A stretch of DNA of 64,000 nucleotides from Buddleja alternifolia (lineage: Eukaryota; Streptophyta; Magnoliopsida; Lamiales; Scrophulariaceae). The notes beneath the pieces are model-generated. The model was given only the letters and a program-made list of their open reading frames with translations. It was not told where the DNA came from and did not search any database. Shown here piece after piece: positions 22,874 to 33,869 of the stretch. The stretch lies in assembly GCA_019426215.1 (NCBI GenBank), contig CM033401.1, positions 9,801,134 through 9,865,133 on the forward strand, written 5' to 3'. A program made the position numbers and the translations under genes. Every line of letters starts with the position of its first letter. Position 1 is the first letter of the stretch.

Positions 22874-23781
22874 TAATTAGTATATAAATAAATCTAATAT
22901 GTAGTAATCTTTTAGAAAGGTGATCAATCACAAAATAAGTATTTTCTTACTCAAGAAAAAATGCAAATTTCGTGTACCTCACGTCCCATAAATATCGGGT
23001 CTAGCAATCTAATACACTTGCTTTACCTCTTATCAACTTGTTAAACAATAAATTTCACTAAAAAAAGGTTGACAGATTTAGCCGGACAATCTAAATTTCA
23101 CTGAAAAAGATCGTTGACAGACGAACAATCTAGATTTTATCGAAAAAGGTTGACAAATTTGGCTGAACAATTTAAATTTAGATGAAGTAAACTGTTGATA
23201 GATTTTCCCAAACAATCAAAATTTCACTGAAAAGATTTGTGACATATTAGATCAGACGATCAAATTTCATACAAAGAGGTTGACAAGATTTAACCAAACA
23301 ATTTAAATTTAACTGAAAAAGATCGTTGACAGATTTGATTGAACAATGTAAATTTTTGAGAAAAATATTCACGAGAAGATAAAATTGCTACCAATCCTAA
23401 TGTTGCTAGACTAAAAATGCGACTTAAACTTGTAAGTTATAGAAGTATAAATTTATGAGCAAGTGTCAACCGTAGCCCTGCAAGTGCTATCATACCCCTA
23501 ACTACTCTATGTCTAAACCGTGCAGTAACATAAACGGCGCAAAATTCGAATTAAACTGGATTCAAGCCAAACGAATGGGTATTTCCATCGTGTAGCTCAA
23601 AAATGGTGCAACCTTTGCACCATTTTTGTGCAACTACAGTAATATGAAAAATGGTGCACAAATGCCATTTTGCCGCTCGATTGGAGTTGATCTTATTGTT
23701 AGCAAGATAATGTCTGAATAATCTAAAATATTAGCATAACTTGAAAACTATATTCACAATATAAAAAATAAATTACACTTG
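22874..23781 (+). repeat. Array copy 4 (internally deleted)
   Basis: Direct subrepeats are present (about 23040-23365) but the unit jumps from TCTAAACCGTG at about 23520 directly to the AACATAAACGGCGCAAAATT segment and hairpin module. This removes about 0.9 kb, including the inverted subrepeats and the MITE site. Confidence 0.75.
23590..23690. repeat. GGTGCA hairpin module, array copy 4
   Basis: CAAAAATGGTGCAACCTTTG and TGCACCATTTTTGTG form the stem. This module immediately follows the internal deletion of copy 4. Confidence 0.6.
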
Positions 23782-24640
23782 TACTGTAATTAGTATAAAT
23801 GTAATTTGTAGTAAACTTTTAAAAAAGTGATTAATCACAAAATAAGTATTTTCCTACTTAAGTAAAAATGCAAATTCTGTGTACCTCACCCCATAAATAC
23901 TGGGTCTAGCAATTTAATACACTTGCTTTACTTCTTATCAACTTGTTGGACAATAAATTTAACTGGAAAAAGGTTGACAGATTTAGCCGGACACTTAAAA
24001 TTTCATTGAAAAAGATTGTTGACAGCCGAACAATCTAAATTTTATCGAAAAAGGTTGACAAATCCTATGAGTAGAATGTCATCCACATATAAGACCAGGA
24101 AAGTGGTTTTGCTCCCACTAACCTTCTTGTAAACACATGGACAATTTAAATTTAATTGATGTAGATTGTTGATAAATTTTCCCAGACAATCTAAATTTCA
24201 TAGAAAAAGGTTCGCAGATTTGACCGAACGGTCTAAATTTAACTGAAAAAGATCGTTACAGATTTGATTGAACAATCTAAATTTCTGAGGGAAAAAAAAT
24301 CACGAGAAGATAAAATTGCTACCAATCCTAATGTTGCTGGACTAAAAATGCAACTTAAACTTGTAAGTTATAGAACTAAAATTACTAAGTTGTTGTGATT
24401 ATGAAATAACGATACAAATCAACCCCTTTCATTACAAAACTAAAATTCGTGATTTTCATCACAAGACTAAAATTCTTATTCTACTAGTCCTAGAATTTCC
24501 CGAAAACAACATAAACACTACCTAATGAGCACGTAGTGTAATATACATCTTGGAATTATTAAAATCAAAATAATTACGAAATACATACATGTATATGTCT
24601 AAAATACAATATACATATCCATACGTCTAAAATACATGAG
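23782..24640 (+). repeat. Array copy 5 (truncated)
   Basis: It contains the direct subrepeats with the reverse transcriptase insert at 24063-24137, then skips to the GATACAAATCAACCCCTTTC segment and the CACGTAGTGTAATATAC segment. It ends near 24640, just before a TA microsatellite. The hAT MITE site is empty here (GGAATTATTAAAATCAAAAT). Confidence 0.75.
24063..24137 (-). pseudogene. Captured copia reverse transcriptase fragment (YVDD), copy 2
   Basis: The minus strand reads CPCVYKKVSGSKTTFLV then LYVDDILLIG, slightly closer to the copia consensus than copy 1. Position within the repeat unit (232 bases from the anchor, against 235 in copy 3) and junction bases match those of copy 3. The insertion therefore happened once and was copied with the unit. 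Confidence 0.87.
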
Positions 24641-24728
24641 ATGAGAGGCCCGAGAGCCTATACAAATGGGTCAAACAAAACTACACTATATATATATATA
24701 TATATATATATAAATGCACCATGGAACA

Positions 24729-25241
24729 GTGGGCTAATCTCATTTTTGGTCGGGAACAGTGGGCTAATCTCATTTTTGGTCCCGACGAGTACATATTTAG
24801 TACACTGCTTTATGAAAGTATCACATTAAGTCCGATAAGTTCTAAAAAGTTTCACTTTTGATCCCAACTGAATAATCCGTCCAAAATTTAACGGTCAACT
24901 CCGCTAGTTAACATTTTGATCCTTTTTTTTTGGAGAATTCACGCGTAAATACACTCACACATGGATTATATTCAATATTACGATATTTTCATTTAATAGC
25001 ACGTGTCATTCAAGCACAAAATCTCCCCAAAAAACAAGTCAAAATGTTGACTAACGGAGTTGACCATTAAGTTTTAGACGGAATATTCGGTTGAGACCAA
25101 AAGTGAGACTTTTTAGAACTTATAGGACTCACTATGAGACTTTCATAAAGCGAGAGACTAAAGGTGTATTTGAGACTTTCATAAAGCGAGAGACTAAAGG
25201 TATATTTATGCCAACTTACGGGACCAAAAATGAGATTTGCC
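24729..25241. mobile_element. Mutator-like foldback MITE, 513 bp
   Basis: The left arm contains GGGCTAATCTCATTTTTGGT and the right arm its near-inverse ACCAAAAATGAGATTTGCCC. The flanking 9-bp repeat CATGGAACA (24720-24728 and 25242-25250) is perfect. Each arm also has a local tandem duplication: about 31 bp on the left near 24733-24780 and about 37 bp on the right near 25134-25205. A central inverted pair around AACGGTCAACTCCGCTAGTT and GACTAACGGAGTTGACC extends the foldback. Non-coding. Confidence 0.85.
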
Positions 25242-25414
25242 CATGGAACATTTTGGCATGCTCAAGAATCGGGGAATTTTTCTATGAATCGAGCGTCAAA
25301 CACAAAAGAAACAACCTTAACGACCTGAATTAAATATAATGCCATTTAAAAACAACTTACATCAACATTACATTTAAGTTCTCCAACAAGACAACCTTAA
25401 TTAATGCTACATGA

Positions 25415-26644
25415 TCAAACCGGCAAGAGAGTTTCAGTGTACTGAACAACATTGTTCCATTCATACCCTACTCTATCATTGTCATCTCCAAAATACACAA
25501 GCACTTTCGATGTATTATCCCTCGGATTATAACATATTATCTTGTGAGGAATTGACATCACAATTTCCATGAAATCTTCTTCACCCTCCTTCTGGATTAC
25601 ACTCAACACAGTATACGTATAGTACCTTCCAATCCTGTGACTATTATCCCCTTCCCCTGGAAACACAAGCTGGATCACATCAATGTAGTGTACCATCTCC
25701 GGGTATTTGGATCCAATCAAACCAAGTTCGACCCGGAATTTCAACTCCCACCCGGAGTAATCATCCATGAGTTCATATATACCAATCGGTGGATCCCTGA
25801 TAATATTCTTTTGAATATCCACTAAATGCAAGTGCCCCCCTGATTGGCCCATATACCATGACCTTTTCTCCGTGTAAACTTCACTTTGCATGGGGGGCAT
25901 TGGGAGAGATCTCAGCGTTTCATCTTCAATTCTGAAATAACACGAAACCCCGGAATACGGATTTAGATAGTGAAGCGAATTTTTCCAGTAAATACCGACC
26001 TGGAATTGAATTCCAGGGGGGAGATTGTAGTTTTTACCCTGGCAAATTCTCCAGAACCCCGATTCAGATGAGAAGATTTCTATTTCGAAATCGGGCCCGT
26101 CAGGGGGAGTTAAATGGCGAATGCATATAATCTTGTAATGGAGTGATTCTCGGGGATCATATGCCAAATCCATATTGACTATAGGCTTTTTTGCTAGCAA
26201 TTCGAGTTGAGGAAGTGGGGTTGATATTTTGGTTGTTGGATTTGAGATAAAGTAAATAATATCAGAATTGTTCAAATTTGGTAAAACTAGAAGACATAAT
26301 AATAAGCCATTGCAATAGCTTATAATGGTTAAATTGGTAGCGTAAGGTGTGATTCTGAAGAAATCAAGAACTGGGACTGGTCCGAAGCTTGGCTGATAAC
26401 ACAAATTTTGGGTGTAGAGAGAGAGATAAGTGAGAGAAGGGTTTTGGTGCATGAAAAGGCCTGAAATTGAGAGATTGGGGTTTTTTTGAGTGTGTTTTTT
26501 GGAGAAATATGGGCTTGAAATTAGATGTAGAAATTGTTTGGAGACGCGTTTGAATGTTAGGAGAGGTTTTATGGGTAAACGGAGAAGAATTTCCATTAAC
26601 AAGTCTTCGTTTGTGGCTATTAATTCTGCAGAGTTCTTCTTCAT
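25415..26644 (-). CDS. F-box protein with F-box-associated domain, 409 aa
   Basis: Predicted substrate-recognition subunit of an SCF-type ubiquitin ligase. The F-box lies at about residues 10-50 (NEDLLMEILLRLPIKPLL, then VSKQFLHLISSPYFSKKH) and would bind a SKP1-like adaptor. The remainder (about 95-400) has the pattern of plant F-box-associated interaction domains, with SYCNGLLLC at 110-118, ISNPTTK, and YDP.ES.HYKI.CIR. These domains are thought to hold the target protein. The gene is a single uninterrupted exon, as is common for this large plant family. The start at 26644 gives a normal N-terminus, and an upstream TATAAATA at 26684-26691 supports it. It resembles the At5g07610-like group; the target cannot be inferred. 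Confidence 0.93.
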   Translation of the reverse strand: MKKNSAELIATNEDLLMEILLRLPIKPLLTFKRVSKQFLHLISSPYFSKKHTQKNPNLSISGLFMHQNPSLTYLSLYTQNLCYQPSFGPVPVLDFFRITPYATNLTIISYCNGLLLCLLVLPNLNNSDIIYFISNPTTKISTPLPQLELLAKKPIVNMDLAYDPRESLHYKIICIRHLTPPDGPDFEIEIFSSESGFWRICQGKNYNLPPGIQFQVGIYWKNSLHYLNPYSGVSCYFRIEDETLRSLPMPPMQSEVYTEKRSWYMGQSGGHLHLVDIQKNIIRDPPIGIYELMDDYSGWELKFRVELGLIGSKYPEMVHYIDVIQLVFPGEGDNSHRIGRYYTYTVLSVIQKEGEEDFMEIVMSIPHKIICYNPRDNTSKVLVYFGDDNDRVGYEWNNVVQYTETLLPV

Positions 26645-26683
26645 GTTTGATGAATTTCCAGGGTTATAGAGTTTTAAGTTGTA

Positions 26684-26691
26684 TATTTATA
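26684..26691 (-). promoter_or_regulatory. TATA box of the F-box gene
   Basis: On the minus strand TATAAATA lies about 40 bp upstream of the ATG, implying a short 5' leader of roughly 10-15 bases if transcription starts about 30 bp downstream. No other TATA-like word is as well placed. Confidence 0.55.
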
Positions 26692-26825
26692 GGAGGAAGA
26701 AGGTATGGGGCCCATGGATTGCATGGCAGGCGTACGTGGCACGTATTTGGGCAGTCTTCTACAAATGTTGACAAACCAATAGGGTGCTGTCACCTTATCT
26801 CTCTCTCTCCTCTCTTCTCTCTATA

Positions 26826-26827
26826 TA

Positions 26828-26877
<50 letters not shown>
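26826..26877. repeat. (CA)n-(TA)n compound microsatellite
   Basis: About ten CA/AC units pass directly into about fifteen TA units, about 180 bp upstream of the F-box start codon. Length polymorphism is likely. Confidence 0.95.
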
Positions 26878-26878
<1 letters not shown>

Positions 26879-26879
26879 C

Positions 26880-27386
26880 TTGTCCTTTGCTTTTTATGAG
26901 TTATCTGTAGGGTGGTAGGATTGATTATGCGGTGCAGATGGCCGTAATCATGAGGTGGGAATTTGTTGCAATTTGTAATCGTATTTGATGAGGTCATATA
27001 TATGAATACAAGTAATATATAGAGATCTCTTGGGGAAATATTCTTGTAATTGTTTGGCACTTTTTCTTGTTAGCATGTAATATATAAAAAATTGGGAAAA
27101 TATCTTGTTGGATTCTCAATTTCATGGTAACATGTGATTATACGAATATTGTAATATATATGCACTCCTCTATTAACGCACATGGACTTTTTAAATAATT
27201 GTGAAAATTATGAAGTTCTTGTAATTGAATTCGAGGACGATATCAATCTTGGTCGATCAAATTACACATCAATTCAACATCGCTCACAAACCAGTTTTTA
27301 GTCCATAGTTTTTCTATTTAGGTTATAGCAATTGGGCTTTATGAGTAGAGTTTCAGTTTGCTCAAATCCAAATTTAGTCGAGTTTA
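26880..27386. other. Upstream flank of the F-box gene, no further feature
   Basis: AT-rich sequence without a convincing gene or transposon terminus. Confidence 0.35.
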
Positions 27387-27726
27387 TCCCTTTATTCTAA
27401 AAAAATTGTCCATTATTCATTTTTATCTGTCTTAAAATATTTGTTCTTTTTATTTCAAAGTATATACGTATTGTCTAATTTTACTATATTACCTTTCATT
27501 TAAATTGAAAAATATAAATTAAGTCATTTTTACTATAAAATTGCAATTGCAATTAAGGAAAGATAATCTTAAGACAACAAGCATAAATCAAATGAAAATC
27601 ATGATATATTTTAAAAGGTAGTATTTGTTGTCTTATGTATTATGGAAAAAGTATTTTCGGGAAACAATAGACTCCTTATTATTCTTAAGAAAAGTCAAAG
27701 AGATATCTTTTTTGGGACGGAGGAAG
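27387..27726. mobile_element. Probable Stowaway-type MITE, decayed left end
   Basis: The right end TTTTTTGGGACGGAGGAAG matches the inverse of the plant Stowaway end CTCCCTCCGTCCC. The left end TCCCTTTATTCTAAAAAAA is a degraded counterpart. TA dinucleotides flank both ends, as expected for Tc1/mariner targets. The length of about 340 bp is within range. Confidence 0.5.
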
Positions 27727-27729
27727 TAT

Positions 27730-29840
27730 ATGCTTGAGCTCAACTCCTATTATATTTTATTCTATTTTAACCCAAACTCAAGTTACATATTTTTACGAGC
27801 TTGAGGTTTATTTTAGGCTTTAAGACTTTAAGCAGTCTAATTTGTTTGATATGGATTCTCACTAAAAAATCAAAAATCCCACTAAAATATAAATTCAAAA
27901 TACCACATTTGCTTTCTTAGCTCAAAGACGTGGTGAAACTCAATTTACAATATTTTTCTCATAAGTACGAAAATTATTATTCTATTTTACCAACATTTAA
28001 AATCGATGGTAAGTTAATCTGGACGTCCATCAGCCATATTTACACAACTTTTTAACTTATATCTGTTATTTTTTTATAAAAGTCAAAAATATAAAATGCT
28101 TGATGATATCCAATCTACATTTTTTATTTCCAATTGGGTTCAGGTTTATTTCAGGTTGAGCCTTATTAACCTCAATCTCGATTAGCAAATTTATCAGGCT
28201 TAATCCCAAAAATCAAACTCAATCCTGCTCATATTTAATTAAGCTCGACTTATATAAAAGCGACATCAAACATCGGACAAGGCCTGCTCAATTAACAATC
28301 CTGTTTCTACTAGTTTCTGTATCTAAAGATATTTGGAAATGATAAAATGCCCAAAGTTAGAGTTTGGCTGCTTCGAATTTTTTAAAATTTAATTTGATGT
28401 TTTATTTTTTATTTTATATTATAGATACATGTTAAGTATTAATGTGGGTTTATATAAACACTGTATACTTAATATGAAATACAAATTGATAAACCCACAC
28501 TGTATACTTAATATGAAATACAAATTGAAATGAAAATTACAATCAATTCAAAGTCCAAACTAGGTGAGTTCTAGACTTCCAGCCACTAGCTAACTAAATT
28601 TGAACTGTATGTTTTGCTTGGTTGAATAAATTGAAAAGGTTGTGATTTTAAAATTCATCAAGTGAATTTATTGAATTTGTTTGGAAAATTTAAGTTACAA
28701 TAAATGTTAAATTCACTAAATCACAATGTGTTGTTTCCTCAATTATTATCGAATTTTCGTTTCCACTGAATTTAAAATCTTTGAAATTTCTTTACGAAAC
28801 AAAATCCTTCCATCAAGTCAGAAATGGAGTCAATGGAGGCTGGTGGTAGCACCAGACCCCGTTCAACTTTGAAATTTTTTAACTCTACAATTTTATGATA
28901 TTCCAAAATTTTGTCCCCCGCCCCAAAAGCCTGAATATCAAGTTTTATCCTTTTTTTTTGGGTATTCCGCCTTTCGAAAACCACAAATCTTGATTATGTT
29001 CTTACGTCAAATACAAATTTTTCCATCCCAAATATTTCTTGCGCCAAGTACAAATTTTTCCATCCAAACACATCTTTATACAAGTTTTACTATACTATTG
29101 GCCAAGTTCATGTCTAAAATAAATGAACTTGTAATTTTATTTTATTTTTAATTTTAGATGAAAATGGATATCCTAATCCGAAAAACTCGAGAAGATAATT
29201 TTTTAATTATGGGTCACACAGATTCTATAAGATTCCAAAAAAGAAGAGAAAAGTCACAACTTGTGACAGTCTGAAATTGAACCCAAAACCTTTCACTTGA
29301 AAGTGGAAGCTGATATGATACCATTAAACTGACAAACCTTTGGTCAACTTGTAATTTTTAACCTTGAGTGTGATCTATCTTACTTGATTGAAGCTCAAAT
29401 TTGAATTAGGAAAGTGCTCTAGTATCTGGTCCGAGCTTTCTTTTACAATATAATGTAAGCAAATAAAAAGTTTTTTTATAATTTATAAATAAGACCTAAT
29501 AGAAGTAGTTTTGAATCGGTTGACACACAAAAAAGAGTAAATGAGAGCCTATTGTCAAAACTAAGATGCAAGTTACAAAACATAGCCTTAACATATCCAT
29601 AATCTACATGATGAGAAATATTATGTGAATTGGGAGTGTTCATGCACAATGTAATGTTATAGTGCGACTTCATATAATTTGATGAGGTGACATAGTAACA
29701 ACCACATAGTCCATACATCCAGATAGATTGAAGTGTTATCCAATATTTTTCACACGTTATTTTTCATTATATTTCTTCTTTTATTTTTTTTGTTTTAATT
29801 GCATTTAATTTTTTTTCCATCTTCTTTTTTCCTTCTTCTT
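27730..29840. other. AT-rich interval with dispersed-repeat traces
   Basis: Sequence at 27.73-28.31 kb has GAGCTCAA and AAGCTCGACTT words at its two ends, like the AGCTCGAGC repeats elsewhere. A 39-bp tandem duplication (CACTGTATACTTAATATGAA start) lies at 28459-28530. No gene is convincing; a 70-codon minus frame at 28772-28984 matches nothing I know. Confidence 0.35.
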
Positions 29841-29959
29841 TTTTTTGGTAAAAAGTAAATTCCATTACGAAATAGACAATTACAAAATATATTTACAAAC
29901 TCACCTATGCGTAAGCTTCTAAAACAGCAATCATGACAAATCAGTAAGACCTAAACTAC

Positions 29960-32900
29960 TCAAAGTATAAGTTCCAGGTAAATCCTATCTCTTTGTTGCA
30001 AGTTAGTGTTCTTTTGTTCTCCTATCCGTATCCTTAGTTCCTTTTGTAAAATAGCAAACACAGTGTCATACCCCCGATTCTCTTGTGCAAAGATCCTTTT
30101 ATTTCTCTCTTCCCAAACCTTGTAGATAGTACCTGCAATCCCAGCCTTCACAACCTTTTGCTTAAACTTCCACCCTTTAAGTGCATACCCAATCCAATGT
30201 TTCCATCTACCATATTGATGTGGACATGTATCCCCCTTCACCCATGTCAAAACCATTCTCAGCAGGTGTTGTGCCCATATACAGTTAAAGTACAAGTGCT
30301 CCTCAGTTTCATCCTCCTCTCCACATAGTATACACAAAGGTAGTCAGGTAAATTCACATATCGATTCAGCCTACACCTTGTAAGGAGTTTCTTTTGAGCT
30401 GCCAACCAAGTAATAAATGAATGCTTGGGGATATTCAATTTATTCCACACAAATTTAGCATCCCAAAAGACATTATGGTCACCTTTCAACCATTCATATC
30501 CAGAACGAATATTGTACTTACCATTTGTAGTGTGCAGCCACTTATTTTGACTGTACCCTTCTCTAATTCTCCTCTTGACCTTGTCAATATTCCTCCACAC
30601 CCAGCTGCAGTCCATGGGAGGGTATAGCTCCAGAAGTCTTCCCCCCTTTAAATAAACATTATCTATCCACTTAATCCACAATGTGTCCTTTTTCTGGGAA
30701 ATAGCCCATATCTGCTTACCTATGGAAAGAATGTTCCACTCCTTACAACTTCTAATGCTTAACCCACCATATTTCTTGCTTATACAAACTGAGTCCCACT
30801 TCACCAATGCTATTTTATTTGTTTGATCATTTTTCCCCCACAGAAATTCCCTACACTTCCTCTATACCAATTTCACAACTGACTGAGGTAATAAGAATAT
30901 AGAGGACCAATAGACTTGTAGAGAGAACAACACCGAATTTATTAACTGAGCCCTACCTGCATAGGATAAGTTTCTGGAAGCCCAAGTAGCTAGTCTAGCT
31001 GTGATTTTGTCAACCAGTGTCTGGCAGTCCATCATACTCCACTTAGTAGGTGATAAAGTATCTGGTGAAAATCCTCCTTTCCTACACCCTGTAATTTCCA
31101 GAATTTCCTGCTTTTTTGCATCTGAAACCCCTCTTACATACACATTGGACTTGGCTAAGTTGGCATACAGTCCTGTTGTTGTAGAGAATCTTTGGAAGCT
31201 ATCTCAAAGAATTGCTACTGACTCTTTTGATGCTTTGCAGAAGATCATGAGATCATCTGCAAAGCATATGTTAGTGAGTCCCATAAGTTTGCAGCTAGGA
31301 TGAAATCTAAATTTTGGATTTGCAGCAGCTATTTTCAAACTTCTGGTGAGATACTCCATTACAAGCACAAAGATAAGGGGAGAAATGGGATCCCCCTGTC
31401 CAATCCCCCTCTGGCCCTGGAAATGGCCATGTATTTCCCCATTCAATACAAGTGAGAAAAATACTGTCCTGATACACTCTATTACCCAATTGCTGAAGGT
31501 CCTTGGAAATTTATACCCTTCCAACATTTCAGCTAAAAAATCCCAATCAATGGAGTCATAGGCTTTCTGTAAGTCAATCTTCATTAAGCATCTAGGAGAT
31601 AATTTATTCCTGTTGTAAAGCCGGATCGGTTCTTAACTTATTAGGATATTATCCAAAATGGCTCTCCCTTTGATAAACGCTCCTTGGTTTGCATCAACCA
31701 AATATGGCATCACCAGTGTTATTCTCTGGGTAAGTAACTTAGAGATACACGTGTACACCGTGTTGCAACAGGCTATAGGCCTGACTTCACTTGCTTTATT
31801 TGGATTATCTACTTTTGCGATCAGTGATAAAAGAGTGTGATTCAATTGTTTCAGCAGTTTTCCATTTTGAAAAAACTCCAATACTGCATCTATGACCTCT
31901 TCCCCAATGATTCCCAATGCTGATTTAAAAAACCCAATGCCAAAGCCATCTGGCCCTGGGCTTTTATTGTTGTTGATGCTAAACAGTGCTTTCCTCACTT
32001 CTGTTCTACTGAAAGGTTTAATAATGTCTAGTTGCTAATCCACTATCAGAACAGGCCCTGCTTCAAAGACTTCTGCTTCAAGCTTTATTCTGTGCACTTT
32101 AGTCCCAAGCAGACTCTTGTAGAATCCCACAAATTGATCTGTTACTTCTTTATATTCAGTCAATAGGTTCCCCCCATCATCTGTGATAGTTACAATTCTG
32201 TTTCTATAATTCCTTTTCTTGAGTACCATGTGGAAATATTTACTGTTTTGATCACCCCATTTGATCCATTGTGATTTGGCTTTTTGCTGCATGTATTTAT
32301 CAAAAGCAAGACTTTTTTCTTTCAAAGTGTTCCTGGCTGCTACTTCCTTTAGTTGTAACTCCTCATCTGCTAAGTGTGTTTCAAGTTGCTCCTGAATCTC
32401 CAACAGCTCTAGTCTAGCCCTATCAACCTATGCTTCTATTTCTCCATACTGACTTTTATTTCATTCTTTCAAACTCCTTTTGAGGCTCCTCAATTTCTGA
32501 GCCACAGAATACATTTTGGTCCCATATACAGGTTGTCCCCAGCCATGAGCTACAGTAGTGTTAAACTTAAGGCTAGTAGCCCACATATTGAAATACTTAA
32601 AGGGGGTAACTCTGTGTTGAGCCTATTGGTGCATCATAATCACCATGGGGCTGTGATCTAACACCCCAGGGGGAAAGAACATAACTTCTGCCTTAGGGAA
32701 AGTTTCACACCAGAAATGATTGATGAAGACTCTACCTATTTTTGTATATATTCTCACTCCAGTTTCACTACAATTGCTCCAAGTATAATTCTGTCCCTTT
32801 CACTTCATTTCCTCAATTTCACATTGATCAATACTTTCCTTGAATTCAAGAGTTTCATTAACAGTAACTGGGGCCCCTCCTAATCTGTCTTCCATCCTCA

Positions 32901-33339
32901 ACACATTATTGAAATCTCCCATTATTGCCCAAGGCATTGCCATTGTACTGGCTAGATGCTGCAAATCCTCCCACAAGACTCTTCTTCCTTGACCCTCATT
33001 AAATGCATAGATGATTGTAACCATTATTGTAGTTTGAGTGCTTAAGTTTTTAACTTCACAATGAATTAACTGTGCAGTAGATTTGTGCACTATCACATCA
33101 AAACTATATGTCTTCCAAATAACCCATATCCTCCCTCTTGGGTTACTAGTTATATTAGAGAAACTTCTCCAACCATCACACATTAATTTGTATACTCTAT
33201 CTATATTATTTTGCATAATTTTATGTTCCAAGATACCAAAGAACCCAATACCATATTTATTGCAGAAGGTGATCACTTCCCTCTGCCTACCCGGGCTATT
33301 AAGCCCTCTGATATTCCAAGCTCCAAGATTATCCATCAT
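29960..33339 (-). pseudogene. LINE ORF2: endonuclease, reverse transcriptase, zf-RVT
   Basis: Starts MMDNLGAWNIRGLNSPGRQ, the usual start of plant LINE ORF2. The apurinic-type endonuclease domain includes GILEHKI and MGDFNNVL. The reverse transcriptase reads NNNKSPGPDGFGIGFFK, DLQKAYDSIDWDFL, QGDPISPLIFVLVMEYL and FADDLMIF, the last holding the catalytic aspartates. The C-terminal region reads KWDSVCISKKYGGLSIRS, then a zf-RVT domain with CILCGEEDETEEHLYFNC. At least six frame breaks separate these blocks, so the enzyme is dead. Domain order is complete, unlike most fragments in this window. Confidence 0.92.
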
Positions 33340-33344
33340 GTGGA

Positions 33345-33840
33345 ACCATTACAGTTACCACTCCTGGACCTATATTAGCTTCACACTCTCTTTGTATATT
33401 ACTTTGATGCTTTACTCCCCTTGCTGTAGAACTTTCAGCTTGTACTTGATGTTTTCTATTCCTGCTTACAGTTTGCCAAGTATCCTCATCTCTTTTCTGA
33501 ACCATTCATGCCTTTCCTTTGTTCACCAACTGTTCTTGTTCAGGCTGTGTTATCAGAACCTGTTGAGCTATTGTAGAGTTGAGCTGATCTCCATTCTCTC
33601 TATTTTTGGGGACCCAGACTATTTTTCCTTGTTTCCTTCTACACATGTCCTCTATGTGTCCAAAACCTTTGCAGAATTCTCACTTAGATGGCTTCCATTC
33701 ATATGTGACTTTCTATTGAACCACCACTCCCATTTCATTCTCAAATAACACTTGATTTGGCATACATTTCACATCCACCTCCACCAGGATTCTGGCATAT
33801 TGAATCCTTTCTTTAGTCAAAGTTTTTTCCTACTTTTCTC
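33345..33840 (-). pseudogene. LINE ORF1 C-terminal part with zinc knuckle
   Basis: Read with one stop, the minus strand gives YARILVEVDVKCMPNQVLF, then VTYEWKPSK and EFCKGFGHIEDMC. This fits the plant LINE ORF1 RNA-binding protein (DUF4283/zf-CCHC_4 type), where Y.R..IE.D and VEYEW.P..C..C...GH...C are conserved. A stop replaces the first knuckle cysteine codon. The N-terminal RNA-binding part is missing. Confidence 0.72.
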
Positions 33841-33869
33841 TCACTTTAACTTTTTTTTTTTTTTTTTGG

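Larger units (their letters stand above)
17029..24640 (+). repeat. Tandem array of a ~1.8-kb non-coding unit (about 4.5 copies)
   Basis: The anchor GATCAATCACAAAATAAGTA (or one-base variants) recurs at 17076, 19281, 21137, 22922 and 23829. The spacings are 2205, 1856, 1785 and 907 bp. Removing the 393-bp MITE plus its 8-bp target duplication from copy 1 gives about 1804 bp, so three units have nearly equal length and the fourth is internally deleted. Each unit contains about eight diverged ~42-bp subrepeats, a spacer, and about three of the same subrepeats inverted. I find no coding capacity. The family is not one I recognise. Confidence 0.85.
29842..33840 (-). mobile_element. Plant LINE (L1-type non-LTR retrotransposon), 5'-truncated
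   Basis: Minus-strand element with the C-terminal part of ORF1 (33840-33345) and a complete but broken ORF2 (33339-29960). Its 3' end lies near 29842, where minus-strand TTTACTTTTTACC runs into an A-rich tail, as in plant LINEs. The 5' side stops at an A-run near 33850. I could not identify a target site duplication. Confidence 0.88.

Noticed and set aside
17200..24300. CRISPR-like array from the regular ~42-bp repeats
   Set aside because: Units diverge, lack constant repeats with unique spacers, occur in both orientations, and this is a plant nuclear genome.
28772..28984. A 70-codon minus frame beginning with a basic segment
   Set aside because: No motif was found, and the surrounding sequence has the look of a dispersed repeat.
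33083..33748. A 221-codon plus-strand frame
   Set aside because: It is antisense to LINE ORF1 and ORF2, which have clear domain matches on the minus strand.
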